Below the pieces are notes generated by a model. The model did not search any database. It worked only from the letters and a program-made list of their open reading frames with translations, and was not told where the DNA came from. From an uncultured Oscillospiraceae bacterium (lineage in GTDB: Bacteria; Bacillota; Clostridia; Oscillospirales; Oscillospiraceae), in NCBI GenBank assembly GCA_947629795.1, contig CANRFC010000019.1, forward strand, positions 1 to 52,095: a DNA stretch of 52,095 bases, read 5' to 3'. Below, one piece after another: positions 41,100-48,915 of the stretch (position 1 is its first letter; every line of letters begins with the position of its first letter). The translations under genes were made by a program, and so were the position numbers.

Positions 41100-43369
41100 A
41101 AATTACACAGCTCCTTTTGGGATGGGTGATCACATCTTCGGCCTTGATCTTAGTTGTGTTGGTCCTGCGGGCGTTGCTTGGAAATCGGGTGAGCGCCTGC
41201 CTGCGGTACGCCCTCTGGGCCGTGGTACTGGTACGGTTGTTGGTGCCGGTCTATTTGTTCCACATTCCCTTTGCCGGGGCAATTCTTTTCCCAGAGACAC
41301 AAATTGAGGAAATTACGCCGCCTACGAGTATTACTACGCCAGCCGAGAGCGTGGGAAATCCCGTCTTAGTGCCCCCTGCCTCGGACGGTGCGACGGTGAA
41401 TCGCGCCCCATCCGCCGCGCCAAGTGTCCCCGCGGCATCCTCCACGCCCAATATCCCGGACTTGACCGGCGGCCACGCATGGCTTGGCTGGGTGTGGCTG
41501 TCCGGGTCGGTGGTTATGGCTGCGGTATTGCTGGCCTGCAATTTGCGCTTTTCCGGGAAGCTGCGCCGGGTGCGCCTGCCCTTGGAAAACGCAGATTGTT
41601 TCTTACCCGTCTACGTGGCGCTGGGACTGCCCTCCCCTTGCCTGTCTGGGTTGATTCGTCCGGCGATATATGTTACGCCTGATGTGGCTGTAAATCCGGT
41701 TTTACTTCGTCATGTCCTTGCCCATGAGACCACCCATTTTCGACACGGAGATCGCATCTGGAACGTCCTTCGGAGTGTCGCTTTGGCAATCCACTGGTGG
41801 AACCCGCTGGTGTGGGCGGCGGTAGTCCTCAGTCGAAGAGACTGCGAATTGGCCTGTGACGAAGGAGCGTTGAAACGGCTGGATGCCGGGGAACGCATCG
41901 CCTATGGGCGCACCCTGCTGGTGCTGGTGAAAGAGAAGTCCCGTTCCTCCGGCTTGTTCACCTGTGCCACTACCATGACCGAGGATCAGAAGGGTGTGAT
42001 TGAGCGGGTGCAGCGCATCGCCCACGTCCCAAAGCGGGCGGCGTGGGCTGCAGCGCTGGCTGTGGTGCTGGCCATTGCCGTCACCGCCTGCGCGTTCAGC
42101 TCCGCCGCCGCGCCTCAGGAGAAGCCAGGGGAAAGCCCCGGCCCCGTGACCAGCGAGAGCCCGGAGCCCGCCGCCCCGGAGGATGCCGCCGCCTCTGCCC
42201 AGGTCAACGGCAAGACGGTCACGCTGACCATGGATTATCAGGGCGGCAATCCGGACGGCGAGGTGGGCGGCGCGGTCTTTACGGTGGCCTGGGGCGGAAA
42301 TCAGGCGCGGTTCACAGACGACTGGGTGGAGGAGACGCCCATCACCCTGGCCGGAGTTGACTTGGACGGCGACGGGACCGAGGAGGTCGTGCTGGCCTAC
42401 ACCACCAGCCACCTGACCGGCGGCCTGCTCCAATCCCTGCGCGTCTTTGACGGGGACACCCTGAATGAGCGGGCCACCTTTACCCGGGACGACCTGCCAG
42501 GTGTGATTTTTGAGCAGGTCAGGCTCACCGGCAAGGGGGACTGTTACGACCTCTCCGCCCCCGGTGTGACGGAGACCATCGTCAAATCGGAGTGGGACGA
42601 GGGCTATCCCACGGAAACCGATCTGATGAACACGATGGTTTTCGGCTATTACTATGAGTTCTCCGTGGCGGACGGACGGCTGTACTGCGATCTGGGCATC
42701 TGGCAGGGACAATGCGGCAGCGTCCGGGTGGAGCTGGGCCTGGAGGACGGCGGGCTGGCGTGCAAGTCCTTCCGGTATCTATCCGCCGGCGGAGAAAGCA
42801 CCCTCTTGGCTACCTACAATGCGGTCCTGAGCGGAACGGACACATTCCAATATGTGTCGGATGGAAAAGCTACCGCCACACATATCTCCGATGTGCCCGC
42901 TCTGTTTGACCCCTACGACAGCTATATGCAGATGTGGGACTTTACCGTGGTAGACCTGGACTGCGACGGTGAGATAGAAGTGGTGTTCACCGTTTCCGGT
43001 GTGAGCGGCGATATGGGGGGCTACCTGGTACTCCACCGTATGGACGGTCAGGTGTACGGTTATCCCTGCGGATTCCGCACCTTCGGGGACCTTCGCACCG
43101 ACGGCACCTTTGAGTGTACCGATCCCACCGGCAAGCGGGAGTTGTTCGTCTGTCAGGCCAGCTTTTCCAAAACGGCCATGACCCTGACCAAGCTGACATC
43201 GGAAGTGGATTCCAGCGGCCGGGGTGAAGGCTTCGATACCTACTATGTGAATGGAGAGACCGTCACCAAGGCGGAGTACGACGTGGCCTATGCCGCGTGG
43301 GAGGCTCAGCCGCTGGCCCAATGGTATGAGTTTACCCCGGAAAACATTGCGGCAGTATTTTCAACTTGA
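41096..43369 (+). CDS. BlaR1/MecR1-type M56 membrane protease with atypical sensor domain
   Basis: 757 residues. Membrane segments at about 7-30, 36-58, 128-150 and 313-335; zinc protease motif HETTH (210-214) in RHVLAHETTHFRHGD, with the downstream acid in CELACDEGAL (about 251). After a Pro/Glu linker (about 345-370) comes an extracellular part of ~385 residues. It is not penicillin-binding-like (no SxxK-SxN-KTG order visible). It contains two calcium-loop-like pieces, GVDLDGDGTEEVVLAY (about 415) and VDLDCDGEIEVVFTVSG (about 620), as in FG-GAP/VCBS propellers. The signal is thus probably not a beta-lactam. Terminator follows. Confidence 0.85.
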   Translation: MKITQLLLGWVITSSALILVVLVLRALLGNRVSACLRYALWAVVLVRLLVPVYLFHIPFAGAILFPETQIEEITPPTSITTPAESVGNPVLVPPASDGATVNRAPSAAPSVPAASSTPNIPDLTGGHAWLGWVWLSGSVVMAAVLLACNLRFSGKLRRVRLPLENADCFLPVYVALGLPSPCLSGLIRPAIYVTPDVAVNPVLLRHVLAHETTHFRHGDRIWNVLRSVALAIHWWNPLVWAAVVLSRRDCELACDEGALKRLDAGERIAYGRTLLVLVKEKSRSSGLFTCATTMTEDQKGVIERVQRIAHVPKRAAWAAALAVVLAIAVTACAFSSAAAPQEKPGESPGPVTSESPEPAAPEDAAASAQVNGKTVTLTMDYQGGNPDGEVGGAVFTVAWGGNQARFTDDWVEETPITLAGVDLDGDGTEEVVLAYTTSHLTGGLLQSLRVFDGDTLNERATFTRDDLPGVIFEQVRLTGKGDCYDLSAPGVTETIVKSEWDEGYPTETDLMNTMVFGYYYEFSVADGRLYCDLGIWQGQCGSVRVELGLEDGGLACKSFRYLSAGGESTLLATYNAVLSGTDTFQYVSDGKATATHISDVPALFDPYDSYMQMWDFTVVDLDCDGEIEVVFTVSGVSGDMGGYLVLHRMDGQVYGYPCGFRTFGDLRTDGTFECTDPTGKRELFVCQASFSKTAMTLTKLTSEVDSSGRGEGFDTYYVNGETVTKAEYDVAYAAWEAQPLAQWYEFTPENIAAVFST

Positions 43370-43396
43370 CAAAACACTTAATGGCATTACAGAAAG

Positions 43397-43433
43397 CGAC
43401 CCCGCCAGCCTTTAAGCTGGCGGGGTCGTTTTC
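43397..43433. terminator. Terminator between blaR1-like and relaxase genes
   Basis: CGACCCCGCCAGC / GCTGGCGGGGTCG, 13 bp, CTTTAA-type loop, with TTTTCT rightward and CTTTCTG leftward; serves both convergent genes. Confidence 0.85.
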
Positions 43434-43443
43434 TGCCCTAACG

Positions 43444-44871
43444 CTACCTCTCCATGTCGAAGGATCTCTGGCGCGGTCTCTGCCGCTGTCTGCCCTGCTC
43501 CTGAAACTGTCTAAGCTTTCTTAGGACGCTCTCCCGTTCGGGCGGTCTGAGCCGTTCCTCTCTGGCCGGCCACCGGCGCTCGTTCATCTTCCGTTCCCAC
43601 TCGGCCATCTCCCGGTTATACCGGCTGACAACGGACTCCGCCATGCGGTAAGCCGCCGTGAACGTCTGCACGTCGCGGTAGCCCTCCGCCCGGACGATGG
43701 CGGGCAGCGTGTCGATCCTGCGGGCAATCTCTTTTTCCGTCTGCTCGATCTGCTGCGAAAGGGCCTTGCGCTCCTTGCCCTTGAAGATGCCCGTGATGGC
43801 GGCGAGCTGCTCTTTCAGATCGGGCAGCACATCCTCCTGCAAGCGCCTGATGTCCCTGGCCTCGCTCTGTACCTGTATCATCAGGTTCTGCATGGAGCGG
43901 AACTCCGCCATGCTGATGTCCAGCGTGGGCCTCGGCGGCATCTCCCGTTGGCGGATCAGTCCTTGCAGGAAGTCCCTGGCCTTGCCCACGATGGCTCGGA
44001 ACAGGTGGGGCATCCACCCCTCCTGGCGGATGGACTGCCGGACTTTCTCGTGTATCTCAGCCTGTTTGACCTCCAATACTTCCGTCTCCGGGATGCCTGT
44101 CAGGAGCGCCACGTCCGCCGTTCGGTTCCACTCCTGTCTCGCCTCATTGTCCGCCCTGATCTCCTCCGCCCTGGGGTTGTTCTTGCCGATCTTCCTGGTG
44201 GGAAGATATACGCTTTGAGGGTCGAACACCTCCAGCCGCCGCTCCGGGTCTGACACATGGCGGTTGATGAGGCCGGTGTAGAGTTCCTTAGCCTCCGCCA
44301 CGAAGTCCTCCTGCTTGAAACGGGTGTCCTTGACGGTGAACAGGTGGCGCTCGTAGACCTCGCCCTTCTTGATAACGGTACACCCCTTGCGTATCTGCCC
44401 GTCCTCCCCGGTGATCTCTTTTTTGGTTCGGACGTGTTTTCCGGCCTCGTCATAGAACATACTCCGGGACGCGATCTTTACCTCCGGCTCTGGCAGCAAC
44501 CTCCGTTCACTGAAGATCAGGTGGATGTGATAATTGGTCTTGGTCTTGTTGTGGTGCAGGGCAGACACACACTCCACTCCGTACCGCCTGCGGAACACAT
44601 CCGTGAAATCTCCAAGCACCTGCTGAGGATCATAGCGGGTGTATTCTTCCGGCAGGGCGATGATGAGTTCCCTCGCCTCGATGCACTTTCCCTCTGTCCC
44701 GCTTCTCTTGAACTCCTGCCGGTTCTCTTTGGCAAGGGCTGTCCAGAACGCGGCGTCGGCGGTGCGATAGGTGGCGTACAGGTTCTCCTGTCTGGCCGGG
44801 CTGGTGATATAGGAGATCCGCCCCTTGACATTGGGCAGCTTCGACATCTGGATGAAGCTGTGTCTGGCCAT
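43444..44871 (-). CDS. MobA/MobL-family relaxase
   Basis: 475 residues from ATG at 44871, GGGAGG 5-6 nt upstream. N-terminal relaxase domain: YITSPARQENLYATY (candidate nicking Tyr near 21), then the metal-binding histidines in LHHNKTKTNYHIHLIFSERRL (H106/H107, H115, H117). The C-terminal ~200 residues are helical and charged, with a coiled-coil and an Arg/Gln-rich tail (RQFQEQGRQRQRP...). It would nick the transfer origin; an oriT-like repeat lies just upstream. No coupling protein or mating-pore gene follows. Confidence 0.88.
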   Translation of the reverse strand: MARHSFIQMSKLPNVKGRISYITSPARQENLYATYRTADAAFWTALAKENRQEFKRSGTEGKCIEARELIIALPEEYTRYDPQQVLGDFTDVFRRRYGVECVSALHHNKTKTNYHIHLIFSERRLLPEPEVKIASRSMFYDEAGKHVRTKKEITGEDGQIRKGCTVIKKGEVYERHLFTVKDTRFKQEDFVAEAKELYTGLINRHVSDPERRLEVFDPQSVYLPTRKIGKNNPRAEEIRADNEARQEWNRTADVALLTGIPETEVLEVKQAEIHEKVRQSIRQEGWMPHLFRAIVGKARDFLQGLIRQREMPPRPTLDISMAEFRSMQNLMIQVQSEARDIRRLQEDVLPDLKEQLAAITGIFKGKERKALSQQIEQTEKEIARRIDTLPAIVRAEGYRDVQTFTAAYRMAESVVSRYNREMAEWERKMNERRWPAREERLRPPERESVLRKLRQFQEQGRQRQRPRQRSFDMER

Positions 44872-44916
44872 TGATACCTCCCTTCTTTAAGCTCGTGGGG
44901 TCTGGCCCCCGGCAGG

Positions 44917-44967
44917 GCGAAATACACAGAGTACAAACCGAAGGTTTGTGCGATGGGTGTATTTCGC
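44917..44967. other. Candidate origin of transfer (oriT)
   Basis: Nested perfect inverted repeats: outer GCGAAATACAC (44917-44927) / GTGTATTTCGC (44957-44967), inner ACAAACC (44933-44939) / GGTTTGT (44943-44949) with a GAA loop. Non-coding, between the relaxase start and the excisionase-like gene, where oriT normally lies. The nick site cannot be read from sequence. Confidence 0.6.
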
Positions 44968-45005
44968 TCTCAAACGCCGAGGGCTTCCTACCGGCTGAAG
45001 AAAGG

Positions 45006-45221
45006 TCAGTCCAGCCTCCGCACATCGGCCTGGTTCCGCAGGTCCCGTCCCTGATTGACCGCCATGAACCGCTCCAGCGTGTCGCTGCGGATGATGGTCT
45101 TGCGCCCTACTTTGAGGACGGGCAGCTTCTTCCACTCCACCAGCTTCCGCATGGTGTTCCGCCCGATGCCGCTGCACTCTGCCGCTTCCTCGATGGTCAT
45201 TCCTAATTTGGTGATGCTCAT
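45006..45221 (-). CDS. Small helix-turn-helix excisionase/AlpA-type protein
   Basis: 71 residues from ATG at 45221, with GGAGG 7 nt upstream (an ATG at 45227 is too close to it). A MerR-like winged helix: MTIEEAAECSGIGRNTMRKLVEWKKLPVLKVGRKTIIRSDTLERF, the form seen in element excisionases and directionality factors. Very likely assists the integrase in excision. Transcribed from a consensus promoter at 45270-45298 facing away from the XRE regulator. Confidence 0.8.
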   Translation of the reverse strand: MSITKLGMTIEEAAECSGIGRNTMRKLVEWKKLPVLKVGRKTIIRSDTLERFMAVNQGRDLRNQADVRRLD

Positions 45222-45249
45222 TCTCATTCCTCCTTTGCGAAGTACCTGT

Positions 45250-45358
45250 TTTGCAACCCTTCTATCTCTATTATAATCATTCTGCATCTATCTGTCAACC
45301 TGTATTGCAACCTCTTAATAAAATTTTTTGAAAAAATATCGCAAAGGGGGTTGCAAAA
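45250..45358. promoter_or_regulatory. Three TTGCAACC-type sites in the excisionase/XRE divergent region
   Basis: TTGCAACC occurs near 45251-45258 and 45305-45312, and its reverse form GGTTGCAA at 45349-45356, over the -35 box of the XRE gene. These evenly placed sites in a divergent control region are candidate operators for the XRE protein. Confidence 0.5.
45270..45298 (-). promoter_or_regulatory. Promoter of the excisionase-like gene
   Basis: Leftward: perfect TTGACA (45298-45293), 17-nt spacer, perfect TATAAT (45275-45270). Confidence 0.85.
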
Positions 45359-45379
45359 TAAAAGCGCATATGCTATACT
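45351..45379 (+). promoter_or_regulatory. Promoter of the XRE regulator gene
   Basis: TTGCAA (45351-45356), 17-nt spacer, TATACT (45374-45379). The -35 box is part of a GGTTGCAA site. Confidence 0.65.
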
Positions 45380-45403
45380 GATACTCGACAGGAGGTGAAA
45401 ACC

Positions 45404-46066
45404 TTGAAAAATCCAGAAATGCTCACCCCAAAACAGGTCGGTGAGCGGATCAGAGAGCGCAGAGACGATCTAAAGATCTCCATGCCGGAGTTGGGGCGGC
45501 GGATCAATGTGAACAAGTCCACCATCCAGCGGTATGAGACAAGCGGTGTCGATCCCAACCGGACGATGGTCATCGCCGGTCTTGCCGAGGCCCTGCTGAC
45601 CACCCCTGAATGGCTGACGGGCCTCTCCGACGAGAAGGAGTACAGCGCCCCTACAGTCTGCCAGAGGGACATCGACAAGCACATCCAGAAGTACCTTGAC
45701 ACGGTGACCGCCGTGGTAAAGGACGAGCCCCAGCAGGAACTGCTCACGACCTTCCTTGGACAACTGATCGACCTGTACTCGGTACTCTGTCACCACTTCG
45801 CTTCCGCCATGGCGGAGGTAGACCGTGTGGCGGAGGACGAGGGGCTGAAGCAGTCGCTTAGGCGGTATGCCATCGAAGCGGGCGCGATCACTGAGCGGGT
45901 CTATTGCCGGGAGATGGAGACGCCGGTAGAAGATATGAAGCGTTATCTGGACGGATTGCTACATATCTACGACGAGGGCAGATCAAAAATAAAGATCAGC
46001 GACCTCTTCGAGATAGTGTCGGAGGCCGAGAGACGGCTTACCGAAAAGACATCCGTGGCACCTTGA
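45404..46066 (+). CDS. XRE-family helix-turn-helix regulator
   Basis: 220 residues from TTG at 45404, chosen because AGGAGG lies 8 nt upstream; GTG at 45395 overlaps that site. N-terminal HTH (GERIRERRDDLKISMPELGRRINVNKSTIQRYETSG), then a helical C-terminal part of ~130 residues that I cannot assign. Divergent from the excisionase-like gene, so it probably acts as the maintenance repressor of the element. Confidence 0.85.
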   Translation: MKNPEMLTPKQVGERIRERRDDLKISMPELGRRINVNKSTIQRYETSGVDPNRTMVIAGLAEALLTTPEWLTGLSDEKEYSAPTVCQRDIDKHIQKYLDTVTAVVKDEPQQELLTTFLGQLIDLYSVLCHHFASAMAEVDRVAEDEGLKQSLRRYAIEAGAITERVYCREMETPVEDMKRYLDGLLHIYDEGRSKIKISDLFEIVSEAERRLTEKTSVAP

Positions 46067-46076
46067 CAACAAAAAA

Positions 46077-46096
46077 GCCGGTTGGAACCAACCGGC
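46077..46096 (-). terminator. Hairpin with a T-run facing leftward, between XRE and integrase genes
   Basis: GCCGGTTGG / CCAACCGGC (9 bp, 2-nt loop). Rightward no T-run follows, but leftward six T residues do, so it would stop leftward transcription from entering the XRE gene antisense. It may also act as an mRNA hairpin before the integrase. Confidence 0.5.
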
Positions 46097-46164
46097 AGGA
46101 ATGATGAACGCACATCATACGTCACAGTCCCGGTTGCCACGGATAGAAAGGAGAAAAAATATCT

Positions 46165-47463
46165 ATGGCAAAAGGTTCTGTGCGCAAGAAAGGCAAAAAG
46201 TGGTACTATCGGTTCTACGTCGAGGATGAGAGCGGGAACCGGGTGCAGAAGGAGTGCCCCGGCACCGAGAGCAAGTCCGAGACGGAAGCCCTGCTTCGCA
46301 AGGCGATGGAGGAATACGAGGCAAAGCGGTTCGTGGCAAAAGCGGAAAACATCACCGTGGGTGATCTGCTGGATATGTGGGCGGAAGAGGAACTGAAGCC
46401 CGGAACCCTGGCGAATGGTACGGTGTCTCTGTATCAAAGCACCATCGGGAGGATCAAGCAGTATCCCATCGGGGAGCGCAAGCTGAAAACGGTCACGCCG
46501 GAGCATTTGCAGACGTTCTTCGATCTGCTGGCCTTTGGGGGCAAGAAGCCGGATGGCGCGGAGGTAAAAGCTCTGGCGGCCAATTCGATCCGGCCCTACT
46601 CGGCGGTGATGCAGGCGGCGTTCCGGTTTGCGGTCTTTCCCAGACGGCTGATGACTTTCAACCCGATGCAGTACGTCAAGATCAGGCATAGGCAGGAGAC
46701 TTATGAACTGTTCAACAAGGACAATGAGGACGGAGTGACTGTTCCTACGATCTCTTTCGAGCAGTTCAAGGCGTTGACGGACTTTCTGAAAAAGAAAGAG
46801 AACCCTGCGCTTCTGCCCATCCAGATCGCTTACTACACGGGGCTGCGGATCGGAGAGGTCTGCGCCCTCACCTGGCAGGACATCGACCTCAAGGAACAGA
46901 CCATCACGGTGCGGCGGAGCATCCGCTACAACGGGGCGAGGCACAAGACGGAGGTGGGCACGACCAAGCGGAGCAAGATCCGTACCGTGGATTTCTGTGA
47001 TACGCTGGCGGCGATCCTCAAAGCGGCAAAGCGGGAGCAAAACAAGAACCGCTTGCGCTATGGCGAGCTTTACAGCCTAAACTACTACAAGCAGGTACAG
47101 GAGAAGGGCCGCAGCTACTATGAGGTATACAGTCTGCAACGGTCAGAGGACGTGCCGGAGGATTACCGGGAGATCGACTTCGTTTGTCTACGGCCCGACG
47201 GTGCGATAGAGACGCCGGCAACGGTGAGCATCATGTGCCGCAGGGCAAAGGAGAAGGTAGAGGGCTTGGCAGATTTCCACTTCCATATGCTCCGTCACAC
47301 TTTCACAAGTAACCTCCTGTCCAACGGTGCCGCGCCCAAGGACGTGCAGGAGCTTCTCGGACACTCCGATGTCAGTACCACGATGAACATCTACGCTCAC
47401 TCCACGCGGGAGGCCAAGCGGTCATCTGCAAGGCTGCTGGACAAGTTGGACAGCGGGGCGTAA
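46165..47463 (+). CDS. int: Tyrosine recombinase/integrase
   Basis: 432 residues, AAAGGAG before the ATG. N-terminal AT-hook/arm-binding part ([24 protein letters not shown]), core-binding SAM-like domain (about 65-180), and catalytic domain with R228 ([14 protein letters not shown]), H374 and R377 (HFHMLRHTF), H400 ([10 protein letters not shown]) and nucleophile Y410 (MNIYAHST). All catalytic residues are present. Its 3' end is about 80 nt from the right repeat, the normal place for an element integrase. Confidence 0.95.
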   Translation: MAKGSVRKKGKKWYYRFYVEDESGNRVQKECPGTESKSETEALLRKAMEEYEAKRFVAKAENITVGDLLDMWAEEELKPGTLANGTVSLYQSTIGRIKQYPIGERKLKTVTPEHLQTFFDLLAFGGKKPDGAEVKALAANSIRPYSAVMQAAFRFAVFPRRLMTFNPMQYVKIRHRQETYELFNKDNEDGVTVPTISFEQFKALTDFLKKKENPALLPIQIAYYTGLRIGEVCALTWQDIDLKEQTITVRRSIRYNGARHKTEVGTTKRSKIRTVDFCDTLAAILKAAKREQNKNRLRYGELYSLNYYKQVQEKGRSYYEVYSLQRSEDVPEDYREIDFVCLRPDGAIETPATVSIMCRRAKEKVEGLADFHFHMLRHTFTSNLLSNGAAPKDVQELLGHSDVSTTMNIYAHSTREAKRSSARLLDKLDSGA

Positions 47464-47487
47464 AAAAATTTCCCTTGTTTCGACCCG

Positions 47488-47507
47488 TAAGGGAAAAAAC
47501 AAGGGAA
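47488..47507 (+). repeat. Candidate right integrase arm-type site
   Basis: TAAGGGAAAAAACAAGGGAA, one mismatch to 40060-40079. Together with TTCCCTTGTTT (47470-47480) it forms an 11-bp inverted repeat. Confidence 0.5.
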
Positions 47508-47542
47508 AACACATACGGTTTGAGGATGCAGACAGGCGGGAT

Positions 47543-47565
47543 GCCTTGAAAATACAGGGTTTTCG
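47543..47565 (+). repeat. Candidate right att core repeat
   Basis: 19 of 23 bases shared with 39973-39995 in the same orientation, located 80 nt past the integrase stop. Confidence 0.45.
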
Positions 47566-47601
47566 GAGAGAAAACACGATAAATAATAATTTGTTGATTT
47601 C

Positions 47602-47640
47602 CGTGGGGGCCGGTGTCCTCATCGGACCCACGAGGTTTTT
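47602..47640 (+). terminator. Candidate terminator right of the element
   Basis: CGTGGG / CCCACG (with an inner GCCG/CGG) followed by GAGGTTTTT. Stops rightward transcription leaving the element. Confidence 0.5.
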
Positions 47641-47645
47641 GGCAG

Positions 47646-47689
47646 ACGGAAACAGGCGGCAGAGCATTCGCTCTGCCGCCTGTTTCCGT
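47646..47689. terminator. Strong hairpin after the stalk/NPCBM gene
   Basis: 19-bp perfect stem ACGGAAACAGGCGGCAGAG / CTCTGCCGCCTGTTTCCGT with a CATTCG loop, directly after the leftward stop codon at 47693. T-runs are short, but stem strength suggests termination or 3'-end protection. Confidence 0.65.
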
Positions 47690-47692
47690 TGG

Positions 47693-48409
47693 TCAAAAAA
47701 GCTCAATGTTTCCGAGCCCTGTGGAATATCTTCCACCGTCCGATGTGGTTGCAATTTTTAGTTGAAGACCATAATTTAATGGCACGTCAATTTCATAGGG
47801 ATACTGGGCAGTATCTACCTCATATTCCGCAACGACACGACCATCTACGATAAATGCAATGTCGGAAGGATCTTCCGTTCCGTCCACTGGTCCAATCGTC
47901 ATATGCAGCGAAGAATATGCTCCGTTCAGATTGAAAAGTGCATATGTATCTGGAGAGTAACAACCAGCAAGTGTCAAACCATTTGTATATTTTTGTCCGG
48001 CCATCGTGAAATATTCTGTATTTGCGGAGTAATATGTTCCGCAACGGTGCCAGCTATTGTATTGATGAGTCTCGTAGGGCGGACACACTTCCATTAGGTA
48101 TTGCTTCTGTCCAGGCTGTTCTCCAATGTAGACGGTTTTTGAGTTTCCATCCCAGCCAACCTGTTTCCCCAGCGCGTTACCCAGGGCCCGGACGGGGAGG
48201 TAGGTGGTGCCGTTATAGATAAAGGGCTCCACCACCGTGCCGTTGGCGTCCTTGGGGGTGATCTGGATGCCGTCCACCACCAGCTTGATGTCCGCGTACT
48301 GTACGTCGATGGTCTTGGTGGTGACGACCGACAGGGCCAGGGCGGAGCCGCACACCAAGGCGGCAGACAGCCCCAGGACGCTCAGGCGTTTGAACAAATG
48401 CAGTTTCAT
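47693..48409 (-). CDS. Exported stalk-domain protein with NPCBM-like C-terminal domain
   Basis: 238 residues, AGGAGGG before the ATG. Signal peptide to about ALALS. Stalk domain (about 30-95: DIKLVVDGIQITPKDANGTVVEPFIYNGTTYLPVRALGNALGKQVGWDG), then a beta-sandwich (about 130-238: YTNGLTLAGCYSPDTYALFNLNGAYSSLHMTIGPVDGTEDPSDIAFIVDG) of the kind named NPCBM, associated with carbohydrate binding. The 5' third is GC-rich like the host, whereas the C-terminal coding part is AT-rich, suggesting a chimera. A divergent XRE gene with a palindromic operator over the promoter implies repression. Confidence 0.82.
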   Translation of the reverse strand: MKLHLFKRLSVLGLSAALVCGSALALSVVTTKTIDVQYADIKLVVDGIQITPKDANGTVVEPFIYNGTTYLPVRALGNALGKQVGWDGNSKTVYIGEQPGQKQYLMEVCPPYETHQYNSWHRCGTYYSANTEYFTMAGQKYTNGLTLAGCYSPDTYALFNLNGAYSSLHMTIGPVDGTEDPSDIAFIVDGRVVAEYEVDTAQYPYEIDVPLNYGLQLKIATTSDGGRYSTGLGNIELF

Positions 48410-48448
48410 ATCGTTCCCTCCTTTGATTTCCCAAAACGGGATATTTTA

Positions 48449-48477
48449 GTTATACCATTTTGGTATATTCTTGTCAA
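48449..48477 (-). promoter_or_regulatory. Promoter of the stalk/NPCBM gene
   Basis: Leftward: perfect TTGACA (48477-48472), 17-nt spacer, TATAAC (48454-48449). Confidence 0.75.
48451..48467. promoter_or_regulatory. Palindromic operator in the stalk/XRE divergent region
   Basis: TATACCA-TTT-TGGTATA, a perfect 7-bp inverted repeat. It overlaps the -10 box and spacer of the leftward promoter and lies 42 nt before the XRE start. The XRE protein is the obvious candidate binder. Confidence 0.65.
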
Positions 48478-48508
48478 GACGCTCAACACTGTGATTGAGG
48501 TTTTTGAC

Positions 48509-48730
48509 ATGAGATTGAAGGAATTGCGAAAAAAGCGGCACATCTCCCAGGTAAAGCTGGCCATGGACCTCAATATGAATCAGAACACCATCAGCCGCTA
48601 TGAGAACGGAGTGCGGGAGGCGGATTACAAAACCCTGATTGCCTTTGCCGACTACTTTCAGGTCTCCATCGACTACCTTTTAGAGCGCACGGATGTGCCT
48701 GAGCCCTATCCGCCCTCCTCCCATCCATAA
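48509..48730 (+). CDS. Small XRE-family regulator
   Basis: 73 residues from ATG at 48509, GAGG 9 nt upstream; an in-frame extension to 48398 crosses the operator and is unlikely. It is essentially one HTH_3 domain: MRLKELRKKRHISQVKLAMDLNMNQNTISRYENGVREADYKTLIAFADYFQVSIDYLLERTD, then a Pro-rich tail. Probably represses the divergent stalk/NPCBM gene and itself via 48451-48467. Confidence 0.9.
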   Translation: MRLKELRKKRHISQVKLAMDLNMNQNTISRYENGVREADYKTLIAFADYFQVSIDYLLERTDVPEPYPPSSHP

Positions 48731-48766
48731 AAAGCAAAAAAACTTGACTCAGGGCGTGTTTTTTCC

Positions 48767-48795
48767 TTTACAAGCGGCTGAATTTGTGCTATATT
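48767..48795 (+). promoter_or_regulatory. Promoter of rpsO
   Basis: TTTACA (48767-48772), 17-nt spacer, TATATT (48790-48795). TTGACT at 48754 is an alternative -35 without a matching -10. Confidence 0.6.
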
Positions 48796-48828
48796 GGAAA
48801 AGCTGTCAACGTCCGCCGGCTTGGAGAT

Positions 48829-48856
48829 GGGATACGGCCCCGCATCGGGGTATCCA
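48829..48856 (+). promoter_or_regulatory. Structured leader of rpsO
   Basis: Nested stem: GGATAC / GTATCC outside, CCCCG / CGGGG inside with a CAT loop, in the 120-nt leader. S15 often represses its own translation through a leader structure; that role is inferred here. Confidence 0.45.
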
Positions 48857-48915
48857 TCCGCCCATCCCTCAGCGGCTGGAGAGCGCAGTGAAAATTTTGA
48901 AAGGTGGTAATTCCC

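Larger units (their letters stand above)
39973..47565. mobile_element. Small integrative mobilizable element (about 7.6 kb)
   Basis: Genes in order: tnpV, blaI, blaR1-like, relaxase (leftward), excisionase-like (leftward), XRE regulator, integrase. Lower GC and different codon use than the flanks, especially at both ends. Imperfect 23-nt repeats bound it (39973-39995 and 47543-47565), and a second pair of 20-nt repeats sits just inside (40060-40079 and 47488-47507), matching the core/arm arrangement of tyrosine-integrase elements. Contains a relaxase and an oriT-like repeat but no conjugation channel, so it would need a helper. Exact ends are inferred. Confidence 0.65.

Noticed and set aside
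44257-44874. Rightward frame opposite the relaxase
   Set aside because: No start signal and an antisense composition; the relaxase histidine motif is on the other strand.
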